Of a stretch of DNA of 64,000 bases, positions 38,648 to 48,969 are shown piece after piece (within the stretch, counting starts at the first letter, position 1; every line of letters begins with the position of its first letter). The stretch lies in the NCBI RefSeq assembly GCF_900961225.1, contig NZ_CAAHFN010000022.1:1-64000 (forward strand). Reading direction: 5' to 3'. The stretch is from Modicisalibacter radicis. Lineage in GTDB: Bacteria > Pseudomonadota > Gammaproteobacteria > Pseudomonadales > Halomonadaceae. The translations under genes were made by a program, and so were the position numbers. The notes beneath the pieces are model-generated. The model worked only from the letters and a program-made list of their open reading frames with translations. It searched no databases and was not told the origin of the DNA.

Positions 38648-39871
38648 TCAGTCGAACAGGCCGGTGAAGAACCGCAGGACGGTATCCCAGATACGCTTGA
38701 AGAAACCGCCCTCCTCGACCGTCTGCAACGCCACCAGCGGCTGCTCCATCAGCGTTTCGTCGCCCAGCTTGACGTTCAGGGTGCCGAGCTGCTGGCCGGC
38801 CTGTACCGGGGCCTCGAGCGTCTCGGGCAGGTTGAGCTGCGCGGTCATGTCGTCGCGGCGCCCCTTGGGCACGGTCAGATAGATATCCTCGGAGACACCG
38901 ATCTTCAGTTGATCCTGTGCGCCGCCCCAGATGCGCGACTGGTTGAGAACCGCGCCACGCTGATAGAGGCGGAAGGTATCGAAGAAGCGAAAGCCGTAAC
39001 TCAACAGTTTCTGGGTTTCCTGCGCACGCGCCGCATCGGAATTGGTGCCCATGACCACCGAGATCAGCCGCATGTCGTTCTGCTTGGCCGAGGCCACCAG
39101 GCAGTAACCGGCCTCTTCGGTGTGCCCGGTCTTGAGACCGTCGACCGAGGCGTCGCGCCACAGCAGGCGATTGCGGTTGGGCTGCCGGATGTCATTGTAG
39201 GTGAAGTACTTCTCCGAGTAGACCTCGTAATGGTCGGGGTAGTCCTGAATGATGTGCTTGGCGATCTTGGCCAGATCCCGCGCCGAGGAATAGTGATCGG
39301 GGTTCGGCAACCCGGTGGCATTGACGAAGTGACTGTTCTGGAGCCCGAGGCGCTGTGCCTGCTGGTTCATCAGGTCGGCGAACGACGTCTCGGAGCCGGC
39401 GACGTGCTCTGCCAGCGCAACGCTGGCATCGTTGCCCGACTGGATGACCACGCCATGCAGCAGATCGTTGACGCTGACCTGGGTGCCTTCGCGGATGAAC
39501 ATCCGCGAGCCGCCGGTACGCCAGGCATTTTCACTGACCGTCACCATGTCCTGATCGTCGATGTTGCCGTCGTCGATCTCCTTCTCGACGATATAGGCGG
39601 TCATCATCTTGGTCAGGCTGGCCGGCGGCAGCCGCTTGTCGGCCTCGTGCTCGACCAGCACCTCGCCGCTGTTGGCATCGACCAGGATCCACGACGAGGC
39701 ATCGAGGTCGGGCGCCGAGGGAATCATCGGTTCCGGCAGTGTCTGCTGCAGGGCCGAGTCGGGCTTGGGCGCTTGTTCCTGGGCCTGGACCGGCTGAACC
39801 GCGATGCAGAACACGGTGACGGCGGTAGTCAGCCAGTGCCAGGACGGTGACGTTAAAGCGGGCAATCTCAT
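38648..39871 (-). CDS. dacA: D-alanyl-D-alanine carboxypeptidase (PBP5/6 type)
   Basis: This enzyme trims the terminal D-Ala from peptidoglycan stem peptides at the periplasmic face. It has 407 residues. The signal peptide is about 1-31, ending in VQPVQAQ. The active-site motifs are S85-L-T-K88, S145-G-N147 and K247-T-G249. A beta-rich C-terminal domain follows, then an amphipathic anchor (GGFFKRIWDTVLRFFTGLF) that holds the protein to the inner membrane. It is full length. It lies 50 bases downstream of rlpA in the elongation cluster. Confidence 0.95.
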   Translation of the reverse strand: MRLPALTSPSWHWLTTAVTVFCIAVQPVQAQEQAPKPDSALQQTLPEPMIPSAPDLDASSWILVDANSGEVLVEHEADKRLPPASLTKMMTAYIVEKEIDDGNIDDQDMVTVSENAWRTGGSRMFIREGTQVSVNDLLHGVVIQSGNDASVALAEHVAGSETSFADLMNQQAQRLGLQNSHFVNATGLPNPDHYSSARDLAKIAKHIIQDYPDHYEVYSEKYFTYNDIRQPNRNRLLWRDASVDGLKTGHTEEAGYCLVASAKQNDMRLISVVMGTNSDAARAQETQKLLSYGFRFFDTFRLYQRGAVLNQSRIWGGAQDQLKIGVSEDIYLTVPKGRRDDMTAQLNLPETLEAPVQAGQQLGTLNVKLGDETLMEQPLVALQTVEEGGFFKRIWDTVLRFFTGLFD

Positions 39872-39921
39872 GACAGCGTTTCTCGTAGCTTGAATCGATG
39901 GATGGTGAGGGTAAAGCTGTG

Positions 39922-40896
39922 TCAGCGGCCGGCGCTCACCGAAAAGGCTTGCGCATAACCCGCCTCGCGCAGTTCGCTGCGCAAGGCCTCGAGCGCCGGC
40001 CGGCTGGAGACCGGACCGACCTGGACCCGATACAGGCGATCGTCGCTGGCGATACGCACCGGCCGCGCCAGTTGCTGCTGCAATCGCGCCTTGAGCCGCT
40101 CGGCGTTGCTCGCCGAACCCAGCGCCGCCACCTGTAGATAGGTCGGCGGCGAGTCCGCCGCCTCGTTGCCGGCGGACTCGCGTCCTTCGACCGGGGCTGG
40201 CGCCGTCCCGGCCGGTGCCTCGGCGATGTCGCCGCCTCCGTGCGCCGCTGCCTGCGGCGCCCGAGGTTCATCGCGCCCGGTACCCGCCGGCGTCTCGTCG
40301 CTCGCCAAGGCCTTGGCGCCAGCCCCATCCTGACGATGTTCGGCCTGCCAGGCAACGGGATCGATCGCCTCGACGCGCACGCGCCCGGTTCCGTTGCGCA
40401 GAATATCCAGTCGTGCCGCCGCCGCATAGGAAAGATCGATCAAGCGATCGCCATGGAACGGGCCGCGGTCGTTGACCTTGACGATCACCGAGCGGTCGTT
40501 GGCGAGGTTGGTGACCCGGGCATAGGTCGGCAAGGGCAGCGAGCGATGCGCCGCCGACATCTTGTACATGTCATAGGTTTCGCCGCTGGCCGTGTCATAG
40601 CCCTGAAACTTCTTGCCGTACCAGGAGGCGCGGCCTTCCGCTTCATACCCGCGGGCATCGTCCATCACGTGGTAGGTCGTGCCCCAGACCTGGTAGCTCG
40701 AGCGGTTGCCGCTGGCCGCCCGCGGCTCGACCCGGGGGACCGCATCGGGCACGTTGGCGACGTCGGGCGGTTCGTCGGGATAGGCATCGTGCTCGAGCGC
40801 GTAGCGTCCCGAGCCGGTATCCGGACGCGAGCCACCGCCGGCACAACCCGCAAGGACCATGCAGCTGGCGAGCAGCAGCAGCCATCCCCACTTCAT
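39922..40896 (-). CDS. rlpA: Septal-ring lytic transglycosylase RlpA, lipoprotein
   Basis: RlpA is an outer-membrane lipoprotein that cleaves denuded glycan strands. It has 324 residues. The lipobox LAGC makes C18 the lipidated residue. The double-psi beta-barrel domain follows at about 85-175 (GRASWYGKKFQGYDTASGE, then the DRGPFHGDRLIDLSYAAA segment with the catalytic D/H region). The SPOR domain is at about 245-324 (LQVAALGSASNAERLKARL). Between them is an Ala/Gly/Pro-rich linker. The start overlaps the mltB stop (ATGA) and has a purine-rich ribosome-binding site. Confidence 0.93.
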   Translation of the reverse strand: MKWGWLLLLASCMVLAGCAGGGSRPDTGSGRYALEHDAYPDEPPDVANVPDAVPRVEPRAASGNRSSYQVWGTTYHVMDDARGYEAEGRASWYGKKFQGYDTASGETYDMYKMSAAHRSLPLPTYARVTNLANDRSVIVKVNDRGPFHGDRLIDLSYAAAARLDILRNGTGRVRVEAIDPVAWQAEHRQDGAGAKALASDETPAGTGRDEPRAPQAAAHGGGDIAEAPAGTAPAPVEGRESAGNEAADSPPTYLQVAALGSASNAERLKARLQQQLARPVRIASDDRLYRVQVGPVSSRPALEALRSELREAGYAQAFSVSAGR

Positions 40897-41936
40897 GCCC
40901 CCTCCCCGCGCGCCGAGCGAATCCGTTCGGCCAACGTGCTCACCGCCATCGCATAGAGGTGACTATGGTTGTAACGCGTGATCACGTAGAAATTCTCGTA
41001 GCCCAGTCGGTAGCGGATATCGCCCTCGCCAACCTCCAGGGCCAGCGGAATGACCCGTCCCTCGTCGACGTCTGGCGTCGCGCCCTGCGGCTCGATGCCC
41101 CTCTCGGCCAGTTCGTCGATAGCGACATAGGGGCGACGGGTCCGGTTGAACTCGATGCCCGCGGGCGCCGTCGCCGGCCCCTGCGCCTCCACGTAGAGCG
41201 GCGCGCCGCGCTGCCAGCCGTGACGCGCGAAATAGTTGCCGACGCTGCCGATGGCATCGACGGGGTTGTGCCATAGATCGCGCTTGCCATCCGCATCGAA
41301 GTCGACGGCGTAGGCCTGATAGCTGGTGGGGATGAATTGCGGATAGCCCATCGCGCCGGCGTAGGAGCCCTGCAGGCTGGCGGGATCGACGCCCTGCTCG
41401 TTGCTGATCTCGAGAAAGGCGGCCAGCTCGCCGCGGAAGAAGTTCCCCCGCGAGGGATGATGGAAGGCCAGCGTCGCCAGCGAATCGAGTACTCGATGAG
41501 AGCCGGTATAGCGCCCGTAGAAGGTCTCGACGCCGATGATCGCGGCGATGATCTCGGCGGGCACGCCGTATTCCGCCTCGGCGCGCGCGAAGGCGTCGCG
41601 GTGCGCCGCGATGAACTCGACGCCGCCCTGGATACGTTCGGGCTTGACGAAGATGTCGCGGTACTCGTCCCAGCGCAGATGCCGCTCGGCCGCGCCGGCC
41701 ATGGCGTCGAGCACCGGCTGCCGGAACTCGGCGCGGGACAGCGTGGCGGTCAGCCACGTCCTGGACAGGCCGCGCGCGGCGAGCTCGTCGACCAGCGCCT
41801 GCACGCGAGGATGGCTGTCCGGTGCGAAGTCTTCGGCGGCCGCCGGCTGGCCAAGGCTCCATAGACAACCGCCGAGAACGGCGATCGTCGCCTTGAGAGA
41901 CCCGCGTTTGCGACGCTGACGAAGGGCGATGCTCAT
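40893..41936 (-). CDS. mltB: Membrane-bound lytic murein transglycosylase B
   Basis: MltB cuts the glycan chain with 1,6-anhydro product. It has 347 residues. The catalytic glutamate is E137 in IGVETFYGRYTG. The substrate groove has MGYPQFIPTSYQAYAVDFDADGKRDLW, and the end has YNHSHLYAMAV. The N-terminus has a hydrophobic stretch ending LGGC24, which could be a lipobox or just a signal peptide (PAAAED follows). The start ATG 41936 has AGGAG upstream. It is 73 bases downstream of rodA. Confidence 0.93.
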   Translation of the reverse strand: MSIALRQRRKRGSLKATIAVLGGCLWSLGQPAAAEDFAPDSHPRVQALVDELAARGLSRTWLTATLSRAEFRQPVLDAMAGAAERHLRWDEYRDIFVKPERIQGGVEFIAAHRDAFARAEAEYGVPAEIIAAIIGVETFYGRYTGSHRVLDSLATLAFHHPSRGNFFRGELAAFLEISNEQGVDPASLQGSYAGAMGYPQFIPTSYQAYAVDFDADGKRDLWHNPVDAIGSVGNYFARHGWQRGAPLYVEAQGPATAPAGIEFNRTRRPYVAIDELAERGIEPQGATPDVDEGRVIPLALEVGEGDIRYRLGYENFYVITRYNHSHLYAMAVSTLAERIRSARGEGA

Positions 41937-42009
41937 CGTCCCGTTACTCCTGTTGCGTATGGCGTTTGCCGGCCCGGCCATGGCCTGCGACACCGTGTCC
42001 CGCCGCCTT

Positions 42010-43155
42010 TCAACGGGGCAGCAGCCGTCGGTGGCTGTGGATCGACATGAGAATACCGAAACCGGCCATCAACGTCACGCTGGAGGTCCCGCCGAAACTG
42101 ACCAGCGGCAGCGGCACGCCGACGATCGGCAGAATACCGCTGACCATGCCGATATTGACGAACACGTAGATGAAGAAGGTCAGGATGATACTGCCGGCGA
42201 CCAGCCGACCATAGGTGTCATGGGCGCCATTGGCCATCAGCAGGCCGCGCCCGACGATCAGCAGGTAGAGCGTCAGGACCAGCAGCATGCCGACCAGCCC
42301 GAACTCCTCGCCGAGCACCGCGACGATGAAATCGGTATGCCGTTCGGGGAGGAATTCCAGCTGCGACTGGGTTCCCAACGTCCAGCCCTTGCCGGTCAGC
42401 CCGCCGCTGCCGATCGCGGTAGTCGACTGGATGATGTTCCAGCCCGCCCCCAGCGGATCGCTCTCGGGATTGAGAAAGGTCAGCACTCGTTGGCGCTGAT
42501 AGGCATGCATGTTGATCCACAGCAGGGGCAGCGCCGCGCCGACCAGCACCACCAGGCAACCGATCAGCCGCCAGGAGAGCCCCGCCAGCAACACCACGAA
42601 GAGCCCGGCGCAGGCCACCAGCAGCGAGGTCCCCAGATCCGGCTGCTTGGCGATCAGCATCACCGGCACGGCCATGATCAGCGCGCAGACCAGGATATCG
42701 CGCAACCGTGGCGGCAGCACCTGGCGCTGCAGATAGGCGGCGACCATCATCGGCATCGCCAGTTTCATCAGCTCGGAAGGCTGGAAACGCACCACCCCGG
42801 GAATCTCCAGCCAGCGCTGCGCACCCATCCCGATATCCCCCATCACCTCGACGGCCACGAGCATCGCCAGTCCGCCGCCATACAACACCGGCGACCAGCG
42901 ACATAGGGTCTTGGGCGACAACTGGGCAAGCACGACCATCGCTACCAGCGCGATGCCAAAACGGCTGGCCTGGGCGATGACCACCGACATGCGCTGGCCG
43001 CTGGCGCTGTAGAGCACCACCAGCCCGGCCACCAGAAGCACCAGCAGGAGCCCGCTCAGCCAGGGGTCGATATGGATGCGCGACCAGAGGGTGCGGCGAC
43101 GGCGAACGCTGGCACGCCGCGGGTAGTGAAGCATGGCGCTATCGTGACGGTTCAT
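42010..43155 (-). CDS. rodA: Rod-shape SEDS glycosyltransferase RodA
   Basis: RodA polymerises peptidoglycan glycan strands during cell elongation and pairs with PBP2. It has 381 residues and about ten transmembrane helices. The SEDS signatures visible are FQPSELMKL, KQPDLGTSLLV, the long extracellular loop NPESDPLGAGWNIIQS with GGLTGKGW, LPERHTDFIVAVLGEEFG, and the final VPLPLVSFGGTS. The start taken is ATG 43155, overlapping the mrdA end by 17 bases; ATG 43134 is a shorter alternative. The coupling to mrdA fits the known RodA-PBP2 complex. Confidence 0.95.
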   Translation of the reverse strand: MNRHDSAMLHYPRRASVRRRRTLWSRIHIDPWLSGLLLVLLVAGLVVLYSASGQRMSVVIAQASRFGIALVAMVVLAQLSPKTLCRWSPVLYGGGLAMLVAVEVMGDIGMGAQRWLEIPGVVRFQPSELMKLAMPMMVAAYLQRQVLPPRLRDILVCALIMAVPVMLIAKQPDLGTSLLVACAGLFVVLLAGLSWRLIGCLVVLVGAALPLLWINMHAYQRQRVLTFLNPESDPLGAGWNIIQSTTAIGSGGLTGKGWTLGTQSQLEFLPERHTDFIVAVLGEEFGLVGMLLVLTLYLLIVGRGLLMANGAHDTYGRLVAGSIILTFFIYVFVNIGMVSGILPIVGVPLPLVSFGGTSSVTLMAGFGILMSIHSHRRLLPR

Positions 43156-45037
43156 GGTCTTCTCGCTGTACGATCTCGTCTTCGGCCTCGTCGAGCGCCT
43201 CGCTGTCGGGCAGCAACCAGGCGTCGACCAGTTGTCGGGCCAGCGGCGCCGCATGCGAGCTGCCGCCACCGGCGTTCTCGATGACCACCGCCACGGCGAT
43301 CCGCGGCTCGTCGATCGGCGCGAAGGCGGTGAACAGGGCGTGATCGTGGAGCCGCTCCTCGAGCTCGTCGGCGTTGTAGCGCTCATCGTTGTCGAGGGTG
43401 AACACCTGGGCGGTCCCCGACTTGCCGGCCATGCGGTATTCGAGCCCCTGCCCGGCGCGACGCGCCGTGCCCTCGTGGCCGGTCATGACGTCTTCGAGCG
43501 CCCGATTGACCAGATTCCACCAGTCGTCGTTGGCCAACTCGATGTCTTCCTTGGCGGGCGGTGGCGTGACGATCTCGTCGCCGACCTTGCGGGCCAGGTG
43601 TGGCGTCACCCACTCTCCGCGATTGGCGAGTACCGACATGGCGGTCGCCATCTGCAGCGGCGTGGCCAGCCAGTAGCCCTGGCCGATGCCCACCGAAAGG
43701 GTCTCGCCGGGAAACCATACCTGGTTGCGGCGCTCGCGCTTCCACTCCCGTGACGGCATCAGGCCCTGGGAAGCGCCATGCACGTCGTAGCTGGTCTGCT
43801 CGCCGAAACCGAAGCGGTGCATGAAGCTGGACAGCGCGTCGATACCCAGCAGATGCGCCAGATTGAAGAAGTAGGTGTCGTTGGAAACCTCGATGGCGCG
43901 ATGCATGTCGACCCGGCCATGTCCCCAGCGCAGCCAGTTGTGATAGCGCCGCGAGTGCTCGGGCAGCTTGTAGTAACCGGGATCGTAGATGGTCTTCTGC
44001 GGCGTGATCTCGCCGTTGGCCAGGCCCGCCAGCGCCATGAAGGGCTTGACCGTCGAGGCCGGCGGGTACTGCCCGCGAATCGCCCGGTTGTAGAGCGGCA
44101 GATCGAGGTCCTCGCGCAGCGCGCGATAGTCGTCGTAGCTGATGCCGGTGACGAACAGATTGGAGTTGAAGCCCGGCGACGAAGCCATGGCAAGAATCTC
44201 GCCGGTCGGCGGGTCGATGGCAACGATCGAGCCACGCCGGCCGTCGAGCAGGTCGTAGGCCAGTTGCTGCAGGCGCTCATCGATGGTCAGGACGATGTCC
44301 TTGCCGGGCTCGGGATCGCTGCGCCCGAGCTCCCTGAGCACCCGCCCCCGGGCGTTGGTCTCGACCTGACGCAGCCCGGCGTCGCCGTGCAGCTGCGCTT
44401 CGTACTGTTTCTCGACGCCGGTCTTGCCGATGAAGTGCGTGCCGGCATAGTCGCCGCCGTCGAGATCGGCGAGCTCTTCGACGTTGATCCGCCCGACGTA
44501 GCCGAGCACGTGCGACATCAGCATCGGGTCGGGATAGTAGCGCAGCAACTGACCCTCGACCTCGACCCCGGGCAAGCGATAGCGATTGACCGCCAGCCGC
44601 GCGATCTGGCGCTCGTCGAGTTCACTCATCAGCAGCGCCGGCTGGTAAGGACGCTGGCGCTGGTAGGCCCGCTTGCGAAAGACCGCCGCCTCCTCGTCGG
44701 GCAGTTCGAGGATGTCCACCAGCAGATCGAGCGTTACATCCAGGTCGTCGACCCGTTCGGGCACGATGGTCAGATTGTAGGTGGGGCGATTTTCGGCCAG
44801 CAACCGGCCGTTGCGGTCGTAGATCAGCCCCCGGGTCGGCGGCAACGGCTCGACACGCACGCGATTGCTTTCCGAACGGGTGGTGAAGACCTCGTGCTGG
44901 ACTATCTGCAGGTAGACCAGGCGCGCCACCAGGCAGCCCGACAGCAGGATCACCAGCGCCACCGCCAGCAACGAACGGTTGCGGAAGATGCGCACTTCCT
45001 GTTCTGGGTTCTTCAGCGCGGCACGTGATTTACGCAT
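43139..45037 (-). CDS. mrdA: Penicillin-binding protein 2 (elongation transpeptidase)
   Basis: This is the class B transpeptidase of the elongasome, 632 residues. A short cytoplasmic start is followed by one transmembrane anchor (about 22-42). The non-catalytic pedestal domain starts at LPPTRGLIYDRNGRLLAENRP. The transpeptidase domain has S328-T-V-K331, SNDTYF (an S-x-N motif) and GKSGTAQVF. It is the partner of RodA, encoded next in the same transcript. It follows rlmH by 92 bases. Confidence 0.96.
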   Translation of the reverse strand: MRKSRAALKNPEQEVRIFRNRSLLAVALVILLSGCLVARLVYLQIVQHEVFTTRSESNRVRVEPLPPTRGLIYDRNGRLLAENRPTYNLTIVPERVDDLDVTLDLLVDILELPDEEAAVFRKRAYQRQRPYQPALLMSELDERQIARLAVNRYRLPGVEVEGQLLRYYPDPMLMSHVLGYVGRINVEELADLDGGDYAGTHFIGKTGVEKQYEAQLHGDAGLRQVETNARGRVLRELGRSDPEPGKDIVLTIDERLQQLAYDLLDGRRGSIVAIDPPTGEILAMASSPGFNSNLFVTGISYDDYRALREDLDLPLYNRAIRGQYPPASTVKPFMALAGLANGEITPQKTIYDPGYYKLPEHSRRYHNWLRWGHGRVDMHRAIEVSNDTYFFNLAHLLGIDALSSFMHRFGFGEQTSYDVHGASQGLMPSREWKRERRNQVWFPGETLSVGIGQGYWLATPLQMATAMSVLANRGEWVTPHLARKVGDEIVTPPPAKEDIELANDDWWNLVNRALEDVMTGHEGTARRAGQGLEYRMAGKSGTAQVFTLDNDERYNADELEERLHDHALFTAFAPIDEPRIAVAVVIENAGGGSSHAAPLARQLVDAWLLPDSEALDEAEDEIVQREDHEPSR

Positions 45038-45129
45038 GCGACATCAACGAAGCGAGGGCGGCATGGAACAGTGAGTCGGGCTCGTGGCGTGGGTGCTGCA
45101 TTGCATCCTTCAGTCGGCGGTGATGGCGT

Positions 45130-45594
45130 TCAACGGTGGTAGGGGTGGCCGACCAGCAGCGTCCAGGCACGGTAGAGCTGCTCGGCGACGATCAACCGCA
45201 CCATCGGGTGCGGCAGGGTCAGGGGCGACAGTGACCAGCGCTGGTCGGCGGCCGCCGAGAGTTCCGGCTCGAGTCCCTCGGGGCCGCCCACCAGCAGCGC
45301 CACGTCGCGTCCCGAGTGGCGCCAGCGATCGGCCTCGACGGCGAGCCGCTCGGTCGACCAGGCCCGGCCGGTCACTTCCAGCGCCACGCACAGCTCGCCG
45401 TTCAGGCGCTCGCGCATGCGCTGGCCTTCGAGCGCCACGGCGCGCGCCACGGTGGCATTCTTGCCGCGAGCGCCCGGGGCTATCTCGATCACCTCGAGGG
45501 AAAAATCCCGCGGCATGCGCTTGCGATATTCGCCGACGCCCCGCTCCACCCAATCGGGCATCCTGGTGCCGACGGCCAGCAGCTTCAGCTTCAC
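45130..45594 (-). CDS. rlmH: 23S rRNA pseudouridine-1915 N3-methyltransferase RlmH
   Basis: This SPOUT-fold methyltransferase acts on the 70S ribosome. It has 154 residues, the standard length. [28 protein letters not shown] opens the protein. The knot is [26 protein letters not shown], and the C-terminus is [24 protein letters not shown], whose last residues are functionally important in the family. The start is GTG 45594, overlapping the rsfS stop (GTGA); the longer frame is a shadow of rsfS. Confidence 0.95.
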   Translation of the reverse strand: MKLKLLAVGTRMPDWVERGVGEYRKRMPRDFSLEVIEIAPGARGKNATVARAVALEGQRMRERLNGELCVALEVTGRAWSTERLAVEADRWRHSGRDVALLVGGPEGLEPELSAAADQRWSLSPLTLPHPMVRLIVAEQLYRAWTLLVGHPYHR

Positions 45595-45953
45595 GCCTGC
45601 CCCCCGCGCACCTCCTCCTCGCTGTCGGCGGGCAGATCGGCCCAAAGCCGCTCGAGATCGTAAAGCCGCCGCGTCTCGGGCTGCATGACGTGGACCACCA
45701 GATCGCCCAGGTCGATCAGCACCCATTCGGCGCCGTTCTGCCCCTCGACGCCGAGTGGCCGCACCCCCGCGTCCTTGGCCCGCTCGACCACGTTGTTGGC
45801 CAGCGCCGCCACATGGCGTGACGACGTACCGCTGGCGACCAGCATGACGTCGGTGACACTGGTCAGCGCCGCGACGTCGAGTTCGGCAATATCCTGGCCC
45901 TTGAGTTCCTCGAGGGCATCCACCGCCAATGTCTTTAGTGCGTCGATCTGCAT
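45591..45953 (-). CDS. rsfS: Ribosomal silencing factor RsfS
   Basis: RsfS binds ribosomal protein L14 and blocks subunit joining when nutrients are scarce. It has 120 residues. It reads [22 protein letters not shown], then [26 protein letters not shown], then [20 protein letters not shown] is close before ATG 45953. It is followed by rlmH with an overlapping start. It lies 69 bases downstream of nadD. Confidence 0.95.
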   Translation of the reverse strand: MQIDALKTLAVDALEELKGQDIAELDVAALTSVTDVMLVASGTSSRHVAALANNVVERAKDAGVRPLGVEGQNGAEWVLIDLGDLVVHVMQPETRRLYDLERLWADLPADSEEEVRGGQA

Positions 45954-46022
45954 AGCTCCTCTAACGAAACAGTCTTGTCGGACCGCCATTCTACCCCGAC
46001 GGTTCCGACGAGCGGTAAACAA

Positions 46023-46688
46023 CTACCGGTAAAGATTGCCTGAGCGAATATAGTCCTCCACCGCGTCAGGCAACAGATAGCGCACGCTGCGGCCCTCGGC
46101 CAGGCGCGTCCGCAGCCCGGTGGCGGATATCGCCATGCGGCTGGGCAGTTGCAGGTGCAGCACGCCGCCCGCCGGGCGACGAAACAGCGCCTCGGCATCC
46201 GCCGCGTCGCGACCGGCGACGAGCCGTGCCAGGGGCCCGGGAAGCGTGCCCCGATGGCCGGGGCGATCGATCACCACCACATGCGCCAGCTCGAACACTT
46301 GCTGCGGCTCGTGCCATTCGTGCAGCTTCAGGAAGGCATCCATTCCCACGCTCATCACCAGCCGCGCCCGCTCGCCGTAGTCGCGACGCAGCGAAGCCAG
46401 TGTCGCGCCGCTGAAGGAGGGCCCGCCGCGCCCCAGCTCGCGGGCATCGGCGACCAGCCCCGGGGTATCGCCGATGCCGGCCTCGAGCATCGCCAGGCGC
46501 TGCTCGGCCGAGACCCCCGGCGCCTCGCGATGCGGTGGCACATGGGCGGGCACCATGTGGACTCGATCCAGCGCCAGCGCCTCGCGCAGCTCGACGGCAC
46601 TGCGCAGATGCCCCAGGTGCACCGGGTCGAACGTCCCCCCAAACATGGCGATCCGCGGCGCGTCATCGCCCTGGTCATGCTCACTCAC
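46023..46688 (-). CDS. nadD: Nicotinate-nucleotide adenylyltransferase
   Basis: This enzyme makes deamido-NAD from nicotinate mononucleotide and ATP. It has 221 residues. The nucleotidyltransferase motifs are [15 protein letters not shown] near the start and [21 protein letters not shown] near the end. The start is GTG 46688, overlapping the end of proA by 8 bases; the frame extending to 46841 is inside proA. An alternative ATG lies 14 codons later, too close to the conserved motif to be likely. Confidence 0.93.
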   Translation of the reverse strand: MSEHDQGDDAPRIAMFGGTFDPVHLGHLRSAVELREALALDRVHMVPAHVPPHREAPGVSAEQRLAMLEAGIGDTPGLVADARELGRGGPSFSGATLASLRRDYGERARLVMSVGMDAFLKLHEWHEPQQVFELAHVVVIDRPGHRGTLPGPLARLVAGRDAADAEALFRRPAGGVLHLQLPSRMAISATGLRTRLAEGRSVRYLLPDAVEDYIRSGNLYR

Positions 46689-47958
46689 GAATCTGACCGT
46701 CACCCAGCACGACGTACTTGCGGGTCGTGAGGCCCTCGAGGCCCACCGGACCGCGAGCGTGCAGCTTGTTGGTGGAGATGCCGATCTCGGCCCCCAGGCC
46801 ATACTCGAAGCCATCGGCAAAGCGCGTCGAGGCGTTGACAATCACCGAACTGGAATCGACCTCGGCGAGAAACCGCCGGCACAGCGTATAGGACTCGCTG
46901 ACGATGGCGTCGGTGTGGTGGGAGCCGTAACGCTCGATATGCGCGATGGCGGCATCGATGCCATCGACCACCCGGATCGCCAGTACCGGAGCCAGATACT
47001 CCGTCGACCAGTCGGCCTCCTCGGCGACTCCGACCCCCGGGGCCAGTTCACGGGTCCGTTCGCAGCCGCGCAGTTCGACGCCGTGCCCGGCATAGGCCGC
47101 GACCAGCCCGGGCAGCAGCTCGCCGGCCACCGGCGCATCGATCAGCAGCGTCTCCATGGTATTGCAGGTACCATAGCGCTGCGTCTTGGCATTGACGGCG
47201 ATGGCCAGTGCCTTGTCGCGATCGGCACTGGCATCGATGTACACATGGCACACCCCGTCGAGATGCTTGATCACCGGCACCTGCGCGTCGCGCGCCACCC
47301 GCTCGATCAGCGACTTGCCGCCACGCGGAATGATCACGTCGACATACTCGGGCATGGCGATCAACGCCCCCACCGCAGCGCGATCGGTGGTCGCCACCAC
47401 CTGTACCGCGCTTTCCGGCAGCCCGGCATCGGCAAGCCCGGCGACGATGCATTCGGCGATCGCCGCGTTGCTCTCGCGGGCCTCGGAGCCGCCGCGCAGG
47501 ATGCAGGCATTGCCCGACTTGAGGCACAGACTGGCTGCCTCGAGCGTGACGTTGGGTCGCGATTCGTAGATGATTCCGATCACTCCCAGCGGTACGCGCA
47601 TCTGGCCGACCTGGATACCGCTCGGTCGGGTGCGCAGGTCGTCGATCGCCCCGACCGGGTCGGGTAGCGCGGCGACCTGGTGCAACCCTTCGATCATCGC
47701 CTCGAGCCGGGCGTCGCTGAGCGCCAGCCGATCGAGCAGCGCCGCGTCCAGCCCCGATTCCCGCGCGCGTTCGAGATCGCGTGCATTGGCGGCCAGCAGC
47801 GTCTCGCGACATGCCGCGACATGCCGCGCCATGGCCGCGAGCGCGGCGTTCTTGGCAGCACTGGTGGCGCGACGCAACTCGCTGCTGGTGCGGCGCGCCT
47901 CGCGACCCAGCTGCTGCATGTAGGGTGCGACATCGGTCGTCGCGAACTGTCGTGACAT
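46681..47958 (-). CDS. proA: Gamma-glutamyl phosphate reductase
   Basis: This is the second step of proline synthesis, NADPH-dependent reduction of glutamyl phosphate. It has 425 residues. The start region is [27 protein letters not shown]. The catalytic cysteine is in the [14 protein letters not shown] segment. The [17 protein letters not shown] end is characteristic. The start ATG 47958 has GGAG ten bases upstream. It is the first gene of the long minus-strand elongation cluster. Proline is also a compatible solute, of interest in a halophile. Confidence 0.95.
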   Translation of the reverse strand: MSRQFATTDVAPYMQQLGREARRTSSELRRATSAAKNAALAAMARHVAACRETLLAANARDLERARESGLDAALLDRLALSDARLEAMIEGLHQVAALPDPVGAIDDLRTRPSGIQVGQMRVPLGVIGIIYESRPNVTLEAASLCLKSGNACILRGGSEARESNAAIAECIVAGLADAGLPESAVQVVATTDRAAVGALIAMPEYVDVIIPRGGKSLIERVARDAQVPVIKHLDGVCHVYIDASADRDKALAIAVNAKTQRYGTCNTMETLLIDAPVAGELLPGLVAAYAGHGVELRGCERTRELAPGVGVAEEADWSTEYLAPVLAIRVVDGIDAAIAHIERYGSHHTDAIVSESYTLCRRFLAEVDSSSVIVNASTRFADGFEYGLGAEIGISTNKLHARGPVGLEGLTTRKYVVLGDGQIRE

Positions 47959-48108
47959 GCCCGGAAGTCTCCATCGGCGCACCGCACGCGACCCATGGCC
48001 GGCACGATGGGCACAGTGTTGGCGAAAAAGTCAGATACGAGTCGTCGCCGGGGGGGCGGGTATCGTACAGTGTCCGCTATTCGGATAGGAGAACAATAGT
48101 AAGCCACC

Positions 48109-48969
48109 ATGGAACGCAAGTTCAAAGAAGGCCCCTACCGGCTGATCGTCTGGCTTACTGCCCTGCCGATCCTCGCACTGGCGCTGGTCTCGCCGGGCGA
48201 GTCGGCACCGTTGGTGCTGATTGTCGGGGCCTTGTCGCTGGTGATCGTCACCCATGTCCGGCCGGGCGGCATACGCCTCGCCAATGCCTGGCTACCCGCC
48301 TTGCTGGCGCTGGTGCTGACGCTGGTCCTGCAACTCGATCCGCAGCACTTCCTGCTGTGGCTATGGGCCTGGGCGGCGGTGCTGGCCTTGCCGCAACCGC
48401 TGTGGCTGCTGGCGCTCAATGTCGTCCTCGCGACGCTCACCTACTTCAACAACCGCGCGGTGTTTCCCCTCGAACAGGGTGTACTCGCCGGGCTGTTGCT
48501 GGCCACCGTGGGGCTGCTGGCCATCGCGCGCAACCTGCGCCGGCAGGTCAGCTGGCGCAGCCAGCGCCACTACGCGGACCGTATCCCGGACGTCATGCTC
48601 TGGTCGCGGCACCAGCTCGAGCTAGACCTGCCCGAGGAGATCGCCCGCTGCCAGCGAGAGAAGACCCATGGCATGCTGGTCCTGCTGCGTAGCCAGAAGC
48701 CCCGCCCATCGTCGCTGTCGCGCCTGCTGGTCGATCATGCGCGCGGCTACGAAAGCTGCTACCAGCTCGACCGCCACGTTCTCGCCGCCCTGCTGATCAG
48801 CCACGACGCCACGGAGGGGCGCCAGCGACGCGAATCCCTGGCGGCGGTGCTGCCAGGCACCTGCCAGGCGCGCTTCGTCACCCTGGTGCCGGGGCTCGAG
48901 CTGTCCGGACAGCTACGCGCCCTGCCGCGTCAATCGCGCCCGTTGATCGTTCTCGAGGAGTCCGCCTGA
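48109..48969 (+). CDS. Membrane protein with degenerate GGDEF-like domain
   Basis: This 286-residue protein has five or six transmembrane helices in the first 140 residues. A cytoplasmic domain follows, whose outline fits a truncated GGDEF fold: a helix LELDLPEEIARCQREKTHG, a strand MLVLLRSQ, and a strand-turn-strand at 216-230 where GGDEF should be but reads DRHVL (221-225). The active half-site is therefore absent and cyclase activity is not expected. It may bind or sense. The ATG 48109 has a weak site; AGGAG lies 17 bases upstream. It is directly followed, with no gap (TGAATG), by a second protein of the same layout. I do not recognise a named family. Confidence 0.65.
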   Translation: MERKFKEGPYRLIVWLTALPILALALVSPGESAPLVLIVGALSLVIVTHVRPGGIRLANAWLPALLALVLTLVLQLDPQHFLLWLWAWAAVLALPQPLWLLALNVVLATLTYFNNRAVFPLEQGVLAGLLLATVGLLAIARNLRRQVSWRSQRHYADRIPDVMLWSRHQLELDLPEEIARCQREKTHGMLVLLRSQKPRPSSLSRLLVDHARGYESCYQLDRHVLAALLISHDATEGRQRRESLAAVLPGTCQARFVTLVPGLELSGQLRALPRQSRPLIVLEESA